64,000 bases of DNA from Nocardia fluminea (GCF_002846365.1 NZ_PJMW01000002.1:2976001-3040000); one strand, 5' to 3'; shown: positions 27,597-35,864, counted from the stretch's first letter. Translations and numbers: made by a program. Notes: generated by a model not told the origin, from the sequence alone.

Positions 27597-27743
27597 ATGA
27601 CTGCCTTCGCGCTGTCCCCGGATCGTCGCGACCAACTAGCCACGCTCCTTGCGGACGAGGTGAGGTTGCAGACCGAGTATCCGAAGGTCGCCGAGTACTT
27701 GGATACCGCGGCCAGCTTGGCTGGTTGGCCCGACCCTGAGTAG
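27597..27743 (+). CDS. Possible small protein, 48 residues
   Basis: The short ORF MTAFALSPDRRDQLATLLAD ... SLAGWPDPE has balanced amphipathic composition and a G-rich stretch before its ATG. It ends 23 nt before the methyltransferase remnant on the same strand, so it may once have been co-transcribed with it. No family is recognised; it could be chance. Confidence 0.35.
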   Translation: MTAFALSPDRRDQLATLLADEVRLQTEYPKVAEYLDTAASLAGWPDPE

Positions 27744-27766
27744 GATCGGCTGCTCGATCTGCGAAT

Positions 27767-28069
27767 GTGCACTTCCTCGTCGATGGTGAGAGCTCAAACC
27801 CTTACCGGGACATCGTGGAACCGCTTGTCGGTGCTGGAGCGGCCGACGGCCGACGGATTACCGGTGCCGGCGCTGCGGGCAGTGCTCGACTCGGGTACGC
27901 GCAGACCGTGCTCCAGGAGACCTACGCATACGCGGTCCCGTCGCCCCGCACGCTCGCTTGGATCGAGAAGGTTGTCGGCGGGCGCGGAGTGTGCGAGGTC
28001 GGCGCGGGCCGCGGGTACTGGGCGGCGATGCTCGACGGCCGCGTCGTGGAGTTCCGCTTCAACGTGTAA
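27767..28069 (+). pseudogene. 3'-truncated SAM-dependent methyltransferase-like gene
   Basis: The 100-residue frame runs through an N-terminal NPYRDIVEPL region and TYAYAVPSPRTLAWIEKV to a clear SAM-binding motif I, VCEVGAGRGYWAAML. It stops ten residues later (DGRVVEFRFNV), just where the rest of a Rossmann methyltransferase should follow. No continuation is found in any frame up to the P450 gene. I read this as a deletion remnant rather than a functional enzyme. Confidence 0.55.
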
Positions 28070-28202
28070 GCCATTGCGCCTGCGGTCCTTCTGACCTCGA
28101 GAACCCATCCCGCCGAGCCCCGCGTGGCCTGTAACCTTCGTTATAGCCGTGTGCTATTTGTTGCACCCACAGGATGCGCCGGATCGACGACGGAGGGGCT
28201 CG

Positions 28203-29507
28203 ATGAAACCGCATTACATGTATCGGTGGGTCAACAATCACGGGTTGGTTCTGCTGTTCAAGAAGATTCTGATCCGCCGTGGCAACGCGTTCGCCCGGTT
28301 GACCGGCGGCGCGGAGGGCATCGAGAATCCGTACGCGCTGATCGAGGAGATGCGCGGGGAGGGCGGGTTGATCCGTGCCCTTCCGGTCTGGATCACCTTC
28401 GATCACGACATGGTCCGGGAAATCTTGCGCGACAACCGATTCGGTGTCGGGATACCGACGGTGTTCGGCGTACCGGGGCCGGTGATGCGCGCGCTGGAGC
28501 GCCGGCCGCTGCCGCCGAATCTGATGGATCCGCCGTCGATGCTGATGATCGACGAGCCCGAGCACACCCGGATGCGCAAACCGGTCTCCGCGGCGTTCAC
28601 CCCGCGTGCCATCGCCCGGCTGCGCGACCGGATCGAGACGGTCACCGGGGAGCTGCTCACGGCGCTGCCCGACGACGGGCCCACCGACCTGGTGACGCGG
28701 TTCGCGGCGCAGGTGCCCATCGCCATCATCTCCGAGATGCTCGGCTTCCCGGACGCCGACCGCGAGATGTTCCTGCACTGGGGTGACGACATCAGTCCGT
28801 TGCTCGACCTCGGGATCTCCTGGCAGACGCACCAGCGGGCGATGGAATCCTCGGAGCGACTGCACGGGTATCTCGTCGAGCACCTCGAGCGGCTTCGCGC
28901 CGAGCCCGGCGACGACATCCTCAGCAGCCTGGTCACCTCGGGTGACCTGTCCACCTACGAACTGTGCGCGTCGGCGACCCTGCTGATGGCCGCGGGCTTC
29001 GAGACAACGGTCAACCTGATCGGCAAAGGCATCGTCTGGCTGCTCGCGCACCCCGAACAACTGGCCCGGTTGCGTGCCGAGCCGGACCTCTGGCCCAACG
29101 CGGTGGAGGAGATCCTCCGGATCGATCCCCCCGTGCAGTCCACCGCTCGCACCACCAGGACGGCGCTGGAGATCGGTGGTGTCCGGTTGCGCGAGGGGTC
29201 GACCCTGGTGCTGTCGCTGGCCGGCGCGAACCGTGACCCCGCCGTGTTCACCGAGCCCGCCCGGTTCGACATCACCAGGGACAACGCCAAGAACCACGTG
29301 TCCTTCAGCAGCGGTAGCCATGTGTGCCTCGGCGCCGGTCTGGCCCGGATGGAAGCGGCGCATGCCCTGCGCGCGCTGTTCGAGACGTTTCCGGACCTGC
29401 GATTGACCCACCCACCCACCCGCCGGCCGCTGTTCACCCTGCACGGATATCAGCACCTACCCGCGCACACCGGCCCGCGCGTCCGCAGCCACGTGCCCAT
29501 CGGCTGA
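28203..29507 (+). CDS. Cytochrome P450
   Basis: This 434-residue bacterial class I P450 has the I-helix oxygen-binding motif AAGFETTVN, the K-helix ExxR (EEILR), and the heme-binding loop FSSGSHVCLGAG whose cysteine ligates iron. The ATG at 28203 has GGAGGGG just upstream; the earlier start adds 18 poorly conserved residues. No ferredoxin or reductase gene is adjacent. The alpha/beta hydrolase gene starts 162 nt downstream on the same strand. The substrate is not predictable from sequence; mono-oxygenation of a lipid or secondary metabolite is typical for Nocardia P450s. Confidence 0.92.
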   Translation: MKPHYMYRWVNNHGLVLLFKKILIRRGNAFARLTGGAEGIENPYALIEEMRGEGGLIRALPVWITFDHDMVREILRDNRFGVGIPTVFGVPGPVMRALERRPLPPNLMDPPSMLMIDEPEHTRMRKPVSAAFTPRAIARLRDRIETVTGELLTALPDDGPTDLVTRFAAQVPIAIISEMLGFPDADREMFLHWGDDISPLLDLGISWQTHQRAMESSERLHGYLVEHLERLRAEPGDDILSSLVTSGDLSTYELCASATLLMAAGFETTVNLIGKGIVWLLAHPEQLARLRAEPDLWPNAVEEILRIDPPVQSTARTTRTALEIGGVRLREGSTLVLSLAGANRDPAVFTEPARFDITRDNAKNHVSFSSGSHVCLGAGLARMEAAHALRALFETFPDLRLTHPPTRRPLFTLHGYQHLPAHTGPRVRSHVPIG

Positions 29508-29669
29508 CCCGCGCAGCACACCCCCGCCGCCGGGCGGGCTCGTCGAGCGACACCAAGGTGGTGTTCTGCGCACCCTCGGAGGAGTGGTCCCAGCACTCGG
29601 GGACCTGCTGGTGAAACCCGTTTCGGTGGAGAGTTGATCCTGTCACCACACGCGAAACCGGAGGCTCCG

Positions 29670-30617
29670 ATGTCGATCATCAGCACACTTACCCGCTCGG
29701 CCGAGCGACGTGTTCCGGTGACGACCGGTGACGGGGTGGAACTCGCGGTTCGTGAGTACGGGGAGCGAGACGCGGACCTGACGGTCGTACTCATTCACGG
29801 GCACTGCCTGCGGACCGAGTCGTGGACCGATGTGCGTGACGCGCTGCTGCGCGAGCACTCCGGTGCCAAGGTCGTGTGCTACGACCACCGCGGGCACGGT
29901 GACTCCGCCGCGGCGTCGAGGCAGACCTACAACATCGAACAGCTCGGCCACGATCTGCACGACGTGCTCGACGTTGTCGCCCCGGCCGGGCCGGTCGTGC
30001 TGGTCGGGCATTCGATGGGTGGGATGACCGTGCTGACCTACGTCGACCAGTACCGGCACGAGGTCGGCACGCGCATTGTCGGTGTCGGGCTCGTCGCCAC
30101 CGCCGCGAGCGGGCTCGCCGACGCGGGTTTCGGCCGGCTGCTGCACAACCCGATCGTCCCGGTTTTCCAGGCCGCGGTGCGGCACGCACCGCGTCTGATG
30201 CAGCATGCGAAGGTGCTGGCCTGCAAGGTCTTCGCTCCGATCGTGCGCACCGCCGAGTTCGGTGATCGTAAGGTCAGCCGGCGCGTGCTGGCACTGGCCG
30301 AGGCGATGCACAACGCGACCTCGATCGTGACCATGGCCACCTTCCTCAGTGCCTTCAAGTCCTTCGACCGCACCGCCGCCCTGGCCACCCTCTCGACCAT
30401 CCCCACCATGATCCTGTGCGGCTCCGCCGACCTGATGACGCCGCCGTCGCACTCGGTCGCCATGGCCGCGGCCGTCGACTACGCGGACTTCGTCCAGATC
30501 GACGGCGCGGGTCACTCGGTCATCCTCGAACAGCCCGCCGAGGTCGCCCAGGCCATCGCCCGCCTGGTCGCCCGCGCCGCCCGCCCCGCCCGCACCGAAC
30601 TGGCCCTCGCCGCCTGA
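29670..30617 (+). CDS. Alpha/beta hydrolase
   Basis: The 315-residue protein has the hydrolase fold: oxyanion region VVLIHGHCLRTESW (~35-48), nucleophile elbow LVGHSMGGMT (~112), acid region ILCGSADLMTPP (~250) and catalytic His in DGAGHSVILEQP (~280). The ATG at 29670 is preceded by GGAGG; the 12 extra residues of the longer frame are not needed. Its closeness to the P450 gene suggests a possible shared pathway, but nothing in the sequence names the substrate. Confidence 0.88.
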   Translation: MSIISTLTRSAERRVPVTTGDGVELAVREYGERDADLTVVLIHGHCLRTESWTDVRDALLREHSGAKVVCYDHRGHGDSAAASRQTYNIEQLGHDLHDVLDVVAPAGPVVLVGHSMGGMTVLTYVDQYRHEVGTRIVGVGLVATAASGLADAGFGRLLHNPIVPVFQAAVRHAPRLMQHAKVLACKVFAPIVRTAEFGDRKVSRRVLALAEAMHNATSIVTMATFLSAFKSFDRTAALATLSTIPTMILCGSADLMTPPSHSVAMAAAVDYADFVQIDGAGHSVILEQPAEVAQAIARLVARAARPARTELALAA

Positions 30618-30626
30618 GTGAGCCGA

Positions 30627-31052
30627 TCAGCTCTCGTCGAAGTGGAGACGCTGTACGGATTGGCCGGTGACATCGGCGATCAGCTCGAAGTCCTTGTCGG
30701 CGTGCAGGACGGTGAGCTTCGAGCGTTCGGCGATTGCGGCGATCAGTAGATCAGGAATCGAAGGGGCCCGATGATGCCCGCGGACGGCCAGTTCTCTGAG
30801 TACTTCCAGCGCACGGTCTTCCGACGTGGGCGTCTGGTATTCGACCGGCATGTTCGCCAACGGCGGCATATCCAGCAGCTGTGCGAGGTCACCCGCGGTG
30901 CGAGCGGAGTAGCCGGTTTCCAGCAGGGTGACCGTGGCGATGCGAACCATCCCACGTTCGATGCGGTCGGCCCACACGTGCGCGTCCGGCGCGGCGCCGA
31001 TGCGGACGAGGGCGGACTTGTCGATCAGCCACGGGCGCGGACTCACGACCAC
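30627..31052 (-). CDS. vapC: PIN-domain ribonuclease toxin
   Basis: VapC-type toxins are Mg-dependent RNases. The 141-residue product has the PIN acidic residues in sequence: [10 protein letters not shown] near the N-terminus (Asp-11), the central Glu in [11 protein letters not shown], and [10 protein letters not shown] then [16 protein letters not shown] near the C-terminus. The start overlaps the end of vapB by 10 nt, so antitoxin and toxin are coupled. Confidence 0.9.
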   Translation of the reverse strand: MVVSPRPWLIDKSALVRIGAAPDAHVWADRIERGMVRIATVTLLETGYSARTAGDLAQLLDMPPLANMPVEYQTPTSEDRALEVLRELAVRGHHRAPSIPDLLIAAIAERSKLTVLHADKDFELIADVTGQSVQRLHFDES

Positions 31053-31261
31053 GCGCGCCTCATGACCTCGGGGTTGTCCAGATCCTGTGCGAGCTCGGCG
31101 ACACGATTCAGATCACCGACGGTGACAGGCACAGTTCGTTGAAAATCCCGCGCCAGCCACCGCCGCAAGAACTCCCCCCGGGAGATTCCCAACTCTTTGG
31201 CACGGCGGTCGACTTCTTGGATCGCGGATTCCGGGACGTCCCGAATCAGAATATCCGTCAT
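31043..31261 (-). CDS. vapB: Ribbon-helix-helix type antitoxin
   Basis: The 72-residue product begins [20 protein letters not shown], a typical ribbon-helix-helix N-terminus (beta strand then two helices, with [15 protein letters not shown]), followed by an unstructured toxin-neutralising tail. It is directly upstream of, and overlaps, vapC. A perfect 20-bp palindrome ends at the base before its start codon and is the natural candidate for autoregulation by the VapBC complex. Confidence 0.88.
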   Translation of the reverse strand: MTDILIRDVPESAIQEVDRRAKELGISRGEFLRRWLARDFQRTVPVTVGDLNRVAELAQDLDNPEVMRRAWS

Positions 31262-31304
31262 GGTCGCTACCTCCTGATATCAACGATATCAGGAGGTAGC
31301 GACC
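31262..31304 (-). promoter_or_regulatory. Perfect 20-bp palindrome at the vapBC start: operator and/or translation hairpin
   Basis: GGTCGCTACCTCCTGATATC (31262-31281) and its exact complement GATATCAGGAGGTAGCGACC (31285-31304) are separated by 3 nt. The right end of the hairpin, read on the minus strand, touches the vapB ATG, and the AGGAGG ribosome site lies inside the stem 8 nt from the ATG. It could be the VapBC operator, a hairpin hiding the ribosome site, or both. The methyltransferase gene ends 14 nt upstream of it. Confidence 0.85.
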
Positions 31305-31317
31305 CCGTGCGGCCGTT

Positions 31318-31935
31318 TCAGGACTTGACGACCGCCAAGGCGGAGTGGGGGCGGGTGTCGCCCGTGGCGGGGTGGTGGAGGCGGTCGACCTCGGTGAATC
31401 CCGCCTCACGCAGGATTTCGGAGAGCTGGTCGGTGGGGTAGCGGTAGGCGGTGGTGACTTTGTGGGGGAAGGGGTCGATGGTGTCGGTGGACTCGAAGAA
31501 GCCGATCACCAAGGGGCCGTGCGGGACGAGGGCCCGGTGGAACTCCGCCAGCACGGTGGGGAGTTCGGCGGGGGGCATGTGGATGAGGGAGAACCAGGCG
31601 AGGATGCCGGGGACGGAGGCGGTGGGGACGTCGAGGGCGCGGATCGAGCCGAGTTCGAACGGGATGTCCGGGTAGGTGGCCCGCGCGTGGGCGATGAATT
31701 CGGGGACCAGGTCTATGCCGGTGGCGGGGACGCCCGCGTTGGTGAGGAATTTCGTGAAGTGGCCGGGGCCGCAGCCCAGGTCGAGGACGGGGCCGGGCCT
31801 CAGGTGGGTGAGGGCGAAGGCCGCGTCGTCGGGGGCGAGGTCGGCGGGGGAGCCGAACAGGCTGATGTAGAGGGTGTGGACGGCGGTGTAGGCGGCTTGG
31901 ACGATGTTGTCGGGCACCCGGTCGACGCTAGTCAC
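31318..31935 (-). CDS. Class I SAM-dependent methyltransferase
   Basis: The 205-residue protein has motif I VLDLGCGPGHFTKFLTNAG (~50-68), motif II ATGIDLVPEFI and a C-terminal FIGFFES strand region typical of small-molecule methyltransferases (Methyltransf_11/25). The start is GTG at 31935. It lies upstream of vapBC on the same strand with only 56 nt to the vapB ATG, so read-through into vapBC is possible unless the palindrome terminates it. Confidence 0.85.
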   Translation of the reverse strand: MTSVDRVPDNIVQAAYTAVHTLYISLFGSPADLAPDDAAFALTHLRPGPVLDLGCGPGHFTKFLTNAGVPATGIDLVPEFIAHARATYPDIPFELGSIRALDVPTASVPGILAWFSLIHMPPAELPTVLAEFHRALVPHGPLVIGFFESTDTIDPFPHKVTTAYRYPTDQLSEILREAGFTEVDRLHHPATGDTRPHSALAVVKS

Positions 31936-32038
31936 TGATCAGGGCATGCCCTGTTCCGTCCACCGTTTGTGATGGGAAGACCCGGGTAGTCGAATGTAGG
32001 GAGCCGTTTTCCCAGTCGTAGACACGAAGGGATCGACG

Positions 32039-32992
32039 ATGCCGATCAAGCCTGTTCGACGCATTGCTCGCGCACTGCTGGGGACCACATTCGTGGCCGC
32101 GGGAGTGAACGGGTTGATGAATCAGAAGCCCCGCGCCGCCGCCGCGAACGCGCTGGCCGACAAGGGCAGGACCGGCCTGCCCGACGCGCTGGCCGCACGG
32201 GTGCCCGACGATCCGAGTCAATTCGTGCGCGTCAACTCCGCGGCGCAGGTGGTCGGTGGATTGTTGCTGGCCACCGGACGAGCGCCGCGTCCGGCCGCGC
32301 TCGTGCTCGCCGCGACCGTGGTGCCGGGGACCGTCACCGAGCAGGACTTCTGGGCCGAGACCGACCCGGACCGCAAGGCCGCCAAGCGCGTGGGATTCCT
32401 GAAGGATCTCGGGTTGCTCGGTGGACTGATGATCGCCGCGGCCGACACCGAGGGCAAGCCGTCGCTGGGCTGGCGGGCACGGCGGGCGTTCAAACGCGAG
32501 GAACCCCGCATCGCCGCCGAAGGCGCGGCCATCGCGGCCGCGGCCAAGGTTCGTGGCGCGCATCTCGCCGATGTCGCCCACGAGCAGGGCTCGCATCTGG
32601 CGGAGGTCGCGAACGAGCGCGGCACCGCGCTGGCCGAGATCGCCCGTGAACGCGGGCCGCAGCTGGCCGACGCGGTGCGAACCCGTGGCGCGCATCTGCT
32701 GGAGGTGGCCAAGGACCGTGGCCCCGAGGTGGCCGACGCGGTGCGGACCCGCGGCGCGCACCTGGTCGAGGTGGCCAAGGATCGCGGTCCCGAGGTGGCC
32801 GAGGCGGCGCGCACTCGCGGTGCCCAGATCGCCGACGTCGCCAAGGAAAAGGGCCCGGAGCTGGCCGAAGCCGCGCGCGAACGAGGCACGAATCTGGTCG
32901 ATACCGCACGCGAACGCGGTGCGGAGCTGGCCGCGGCCGCACGCGAACGCGAGGAGATCGCGGTTCCCGCGCGCCGGTGGTCGAGGCGATAG
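32039..32992 (+). CDS. DoxX-type membrane protein fused to twelve 11-residue amphipathic repeats
   Basis: The 317-residue protein has two parts. Residues 1-165 look like a DoxX-family membrane domain: IARALLGTTFVAAGVNGL, FVRVNSAAQVVGGLLLATG, ALVLAATVVPGTV and FLKDLGLLGGLMIAAAD. Residues 171-302 are twelve contiguous 11-residue repeats of approximate form [E/D/T]-R-G-x-x-L/V-A-D/E-x-A-R/K (for example TRGAHLLEVAK, DRGPEVADAVR). An 11-residue period forms an extended amphipathic helix in apolipoproteins, synucleins and perilipin-like proteins, suggesting attachment to a membrane or lipid droplet. Function is not established. Confidence 0.8.
   Translation: MPIKPVRRIARALLGTTFVAAGVNGLMNQKPRAAAANALADKGRTGLPDALAARVPDDPSQFVRVNSAAQVVGGLLLATGRAPRPAALVLAATVVPGTVTEQDFWAETDPDRKAAKRVGFLKDLGLLGGLMIAAADTEGKPSLGWRARRAFKREEPRIAAEGAAIAAAAKVRGAHLADVAHEQGSHLAEVANERGTALAEIARERGPQLADAVRTRGAHLLEVAKDRGPEVADAVRTRGAHLVEVAKDRGPEVAEAARTRGAQIADVAKEKGPELAEAARERGTNLVDTARERGAELAAAAREREEIAVPARRWSRR
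32549..32944 (+). repeat. Twelve tandem 33-bp coding repeats
   Basis: Twelve in-frame 33-bp units encode the 11-residue repeats of the DoxX-type protein. Units 5-8 are the most alike at the DNA level (alternating GGCGCGCA..CT and GGTCCCGAGGTGGCC types), a sign of recent unit duplication in pairs of 66 bp. The reading frame is kept throughout. Confidence 0.85.
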
Positions 32993-33245
32993 AACCGGAA
33001 AACTCAGAGGGCGGCCGAGCCCACGGCGATGTGGCGAACTCGGCCGATCTGTCCCTGCTGCCCCGAAAATCGTGGTCTGGCGCTCCCACCTGTTGTGGCA
33101 CACCATAAAGCCGGGGTCGGGCACGCCGACGAACTCACCGCGCGAACCTGATATCGGGGCAATCCCGGCGAATTGGGTTTGGCGGTGAGTTCTGGTGTGA
33201 ATACTGGGCATTCGCATTGCTTTTCGACAGAGTGGGATCCATCTG

Positions 33246-33536
33246 ATGTTGTCCGATCGTGAAATGTCCAAGCCGTACGCCGGTCGAGTCGCTGTGGTGG
33301 GAGCGGCTGTGCTGATCGGACTGCTCGGTTCAGCGGGAACCGCTGCGGCACTTCCGGGTTCGGGCTCGGCATCCGGTTCGGCCGCTGGTTCCGCGGACCT
33401 GGCCTCGGGTTCGGCGTCCGGGTCGGCTTCGATCAGCCCGGCCGCCGCGGCAGGGGCCTACCTCACGTGGCAGTCGACGCAGTTCATCCACAACACCCTG
33501 CGCATGCTGCTCTCGGTCCCGTTGCGCAACAGCTAG
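33246..33536 (+). CDS. Small secreted Ser/Gly/Ala-rich protein
   Basis: The 96-residue product has a signal peptide (basic start ...KPYAGR, core VAVVGAAVLIGLLGSAGTAAA, likely cut after ALPG or nearby). A Gly-Ser-Ala-rich linker (~38-62) follows, and then a short amphipathic tail (AGAYLTWQSTQFIHNTLRML). A second ATG at 33264 (MSKPYAGR) may be the true start. No family is recognised. Its stop overlaps the stop of the convergent gene (shared CTAG). Confidence 0.6.
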   Translation: MLSDREMSKPYAGRVAVVGAAVLIGLLGSAGTAAALPGSGSASGSAAGSADLASGSASGSASISPAAAAGAYLTWQSTQFIHNTLRMLLSVPLRNS

Positions 33537-33856
33537 TTCCAGGTCTTTTCCCAGCGCTCCGCTGCCCAGTCGCGCACCTCGCCGCTGAGCAGGATCGCGG
33601 GCAGCAGCAGGGCGAAGCCGATCAGCAGGATCGCCAGCCGCACCCACACACTGAGTTCGCCGAGGGCGCGCAGCAGCGCGGGCAGGACGCAGAGCACGGC
33701 GAGCGCGACGAGGACGATCGCCGCGAGATCGTGTCCGGGTCCGGCGATCAGCGCGGCGCAGATGCCGAAGCACAGGCCGAGGACCAATCCGCCGACGCCG
33801 ACGAAGTAGTTGTCCCAGGAAAGCCAGCTCGGGCGGGTAGACCGGTGAGTGACCAC
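33533..33856 (-). CDS. Small integral membrane protein
   Basis: The 107-residue protein has three hydrophobic segments (YFVGVGGLVLGLCFGICAAL; AAIVLVALAVLCVLPALL; WVRLAILLIGFALLLPAILL) and a charged C-terminal amphipathic end with several tryptophans. No family is recognised. It is next to, and on the same strand as, the MarR gene (19 nt downstream of it), so it may be in the same transcript. Confidence 0.65.
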   Translation of the reverse strand: MVTHRSTRPSWLSWDNYFVGVGGLVLGLCFGICAALIAGPGHDLAAIVLVALAVLCVLPALLRALGELSVWVRLAILLIGFALLLPAILLSGEVRDWAAERWEKTWN

Positions 33857-33875
33857 GCCGCGCAGCTTAGCGCGC

Positions 33876-34361
33876 TCAGCTGTCGCTGTGCGGCGGTCTG
33901 GGCCACGGGTTCTGCTCGAGCTGTTCGACCGATCGGTTGAATTTGCGCATCAGTCTGCTGAGCTCGGTCACATCGTCGGCGTCCCAGTCGGCGACGACCT
34001 TGCCGATATCGCTGCTGCGGTGCCGTCGATCGGCTTCGAGTGCCGCTTTGCCGTCGGCGGTGGTCTTGATCTTGCGGGCGACGCCGCCGTCGGGATCGGG
34101 AACCCGTTGCACCAGCTCCTGTTTGAGCATCGCGCCGACCTGACGGTTGATGGTGGAGATGTCGAGCTGGAACGACTCCGACAGCTCGCGCAGACTCAGC
34201 GGCTCGCCGAGATCGAGCCGGGTCAGGATGAGGAAGGCCGATCGGTCGAGCAGGAAACCGGGGCGTCTGCGGGTGGTGGTGGGGAAGTGCCGCGAGATCA
34301 GGTTCAGCTCGAACACCAGGCGGGTGAACGGGGTGTCGTCGGCGGCGCCGGAATCGGACAT
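33876..34361 (-). CDS. MarR-family transcriptional regulator
   Basis: The 161-residue winged-helix regulator has LDRSAFLILTRLDLGEPLSLRELSESFQLDISTINRQVGAMLKQELVQR as its DNA-recognition region (~38-90) and an R-K-I-K wing. It is divergent from an MFS drug exporter gene with a paired direct repeat between them. The expected role is repression of the exporter, relieved by ligand binding. Confidence 0.9.
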   Translation of the reverse strand: MSDSGAADDTPFTRLVFELNLISRHFPTTTRRRPGFLLDRSAFLILTRLDLGEPLSLRELSESFQLDISTINRQVGAMLKQELVQRVPDPDGGVARKIKTTADGKAALEADRRHRSSDIGKVVADWDADDVTELSRLMRKFNRSVEQLEQNPWPRPPHSDS

Positions 34362-34399
34362 GTGCCAACTATGTCGTGTCGGTCACCCCGGCACCAAAT

Positions 34400-34432
34400 T
34401 GTGTACTATGCACATGCTGTGTACTGTGCAAT
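34400..34432. promoter_or_regulatory. Direct-repeat operator between the MarR and MFS genes
   Basis: TGTGTACTATGCACA (34400-34414) and TGTGTACTGTGCAAT (34418-34432) are two near-identical 15-mers spaced by 18 bp, that is, nearly two helix turns. The first is partly palindromic (TGTG-N7-CACA). They lie in the divergent MarR/MFS intergenic region and overlap the probable start area of the MFS gene, fitting a MarR binding site. Confidence 0.7.
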
Positions 34433-34435
34433 TTC

Positions 34436-35863
34436 GTGTCGCTAACCGCTGAGGCCTCACCGGCCACCCCCGAAACCCGCCGCCCGGCTCCGGCCGTGCT
34501 GATCGCGGTGCTCAGTACGGTCGGCATCGTCGTCTCGCTCATGCAGACGCTGGTCATACCGATCATTCCGTCGCTGCCGACCCTGCTGAACACCTCGGCG
34601 TCCAACGCCTCCTGGGTGGTCACCGCCACCTTGCTGGCCGGCGCCGTCTCGACGCCGATCGCCGGACGGCTCGGCGACATGTTCGGCAAGCGGCGCGTCC
34701 TCGTCAGCAATCTCGGCTTCATGATCATCGGCTCGGTGATCTGCGCGAGCGGGAGCTCGCTGCTGCCCGAGGTGATCGGCCGCTCGCTGCAGGGCATCGC
34801 GGTCGGTGCGATCCCCTTGGGAATCAGCATCATGCGCGACGAGCTGCCGCCCGAGAAGGTCGGCGGCGCGATGGCCGTGATGAGCGCGACCCTCGGCGTC
34901 GGCGGCGCCGTCGGCCTGCCGTTCTCGGCGCTGATCGCGCAGAACGCGAACTGGCACATGCTGTTCTGGACCGCCGCCGGACTCGGCGTGCTGTGCGCGC
35001 TGCTGGTCTTCGTGTTCGTGCCGGAATCGCCGGTGCGGACGCCGTCGCGCTTCGACTTCGGTGGCGCGATCGGGTTGTCGATCGCCCTGCTCACTCTGCT
35101 GATCGGTATCACCAAGGGCGCCGATTGGGGCTGGGCCAGCGGCTCGATCCTCGGGCTTTTCGGTGTGTCGCTGGTGAGTTTCCTCGGCTGGGGCGCCTAT
35201 GAACTGCGCCGGGAGGCGCCGCTCGTCGACCTGCGGGTATCGGCTCGCCCGCGCGTGCTGTTCACCAATATGGCCTCGATCGCGGTCGGCTTCTCGCTCT
35301 ACGGCATGTCGCTGACGTTCCCGCAGCTGCTCATGGCCCCCGAACAGACCGGTTACGGTTTCGGGCTGTCGATGGTGGTCGCGGGCCTGGCGATGGCGCC
35401 GACCGGTCTGGTGATGATGCTGCTCTCGCCGGTATCGGCGCGCCTGTCGGCGAAGAAGGGCCCGAAGTTCACGCTGGCGCTCGGCTCGGCCGTGATCGCG
35501 ATCGGCTACCTGTGCGCGGTGGTGATGATGGACACCGTGTGGCAGATCGTGCTGTCGGCGGTGATCGTCGCCGGCGGTGTCGGCCTGGCCTACGCGGCCA
35601 TGCCCGCGCTGATCATGGGTGCGGTGCCGCTGAGCGAGACCGGCGCCGCGAACGGCCTCAACTCGCTGATGCGTTCCATCGGCACCTCCACCTCGGCGGC
35701 GGTGATGGGTGTCGTGCTCGCGCACATGACCATGCAGCTGGGCCCGCACATGGTGCCGACCCGGTCGGCCTTCCATACCGCGTTCTTCATCGCGATGGCG
35801 GGTGCGGTCGCCGCGATCGCCCTGACGATGTGCATTCCGATGGGTAAGAAGAACGCCGGCTGA
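34436..35863 (+). CDS. MFS drug/solute exporter, DHA2 type
   Basis: The 475-residue transporter has about fourteen predicted membrane helices. Motif A-like GRLGDMFGKRRVL follows TM2 and motif C-like GVGGAVGLPFSALIA sits in TM5, as in QacA/EmrB-type antiporters. An earlier ATG at 34376 gives an extra N-terminus with five cysteines (NCVLCTCCVLCNF) that is just the translated operator sequence, so the GTG at 34436 (VSLTAEASPATPETRR) is preferred. It is divergent from its likely regulator. Confidence 0.9.
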   Translation: MSLTAEASPATPETRRPAPAVLIAVLSTVGIVVSLMQTLVIPIIPSLPTLLNTSASNASWVVTATLLAGAVSTPIAGRLGDMFGKRRVLVSNLGFMIIGSVICASGSSLLPEVIGRSLQGIAVGAIPLGISIMRDELPPEKVGGAMAVMSATLGVGGAVGLPFSALIAQNANWHMLFWTAAGLGVLCALLVFVFVPESPVRTPSRFDFGGAIGLSIALLTLLIGITKGADWGWASGSILGLFGVSLVSFLGWGAYELRREAPLVDLRVSARPRVLFTNMASIAVGFSLYGMSLTFPQLLMAPEQTGYGFGLSMVVAGLAMAPTGLVMMLLSPVSARLSAKKGPKFTLALGSAVIAIGYLCAVVMMDTVWQIVLSAVIVAGGVGLAYAAMPALIMGAVPLSETGAANGLNSLMRSIGTSTSAAVMGVVLAHMTMQLGPHMVPTRSAFHTAFFIAMAGAVAAIALTMCIPMGKKNAG

Positions 35864-35864
35864 G

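Noticed and set aside
27380..27739. Possible 119-residue gene in the islet
   Set aside because: Protein-like only in part and overlaps a better small frame; kept only as a possible fragment.
32549..32944. Regular 33-bp repeats as a possible CRISPR array
   Set aside because: There are no unique spacers between units; the repeats are contiguous, in frame and code for 11-residue peptide repeats.
34376..34435. Cys-rich N-terminal extension of the MFS transporter
   Set aside because: The codons are the MarR operator repeats; transporters of this family do not carry such a segment and a GTG start follows.
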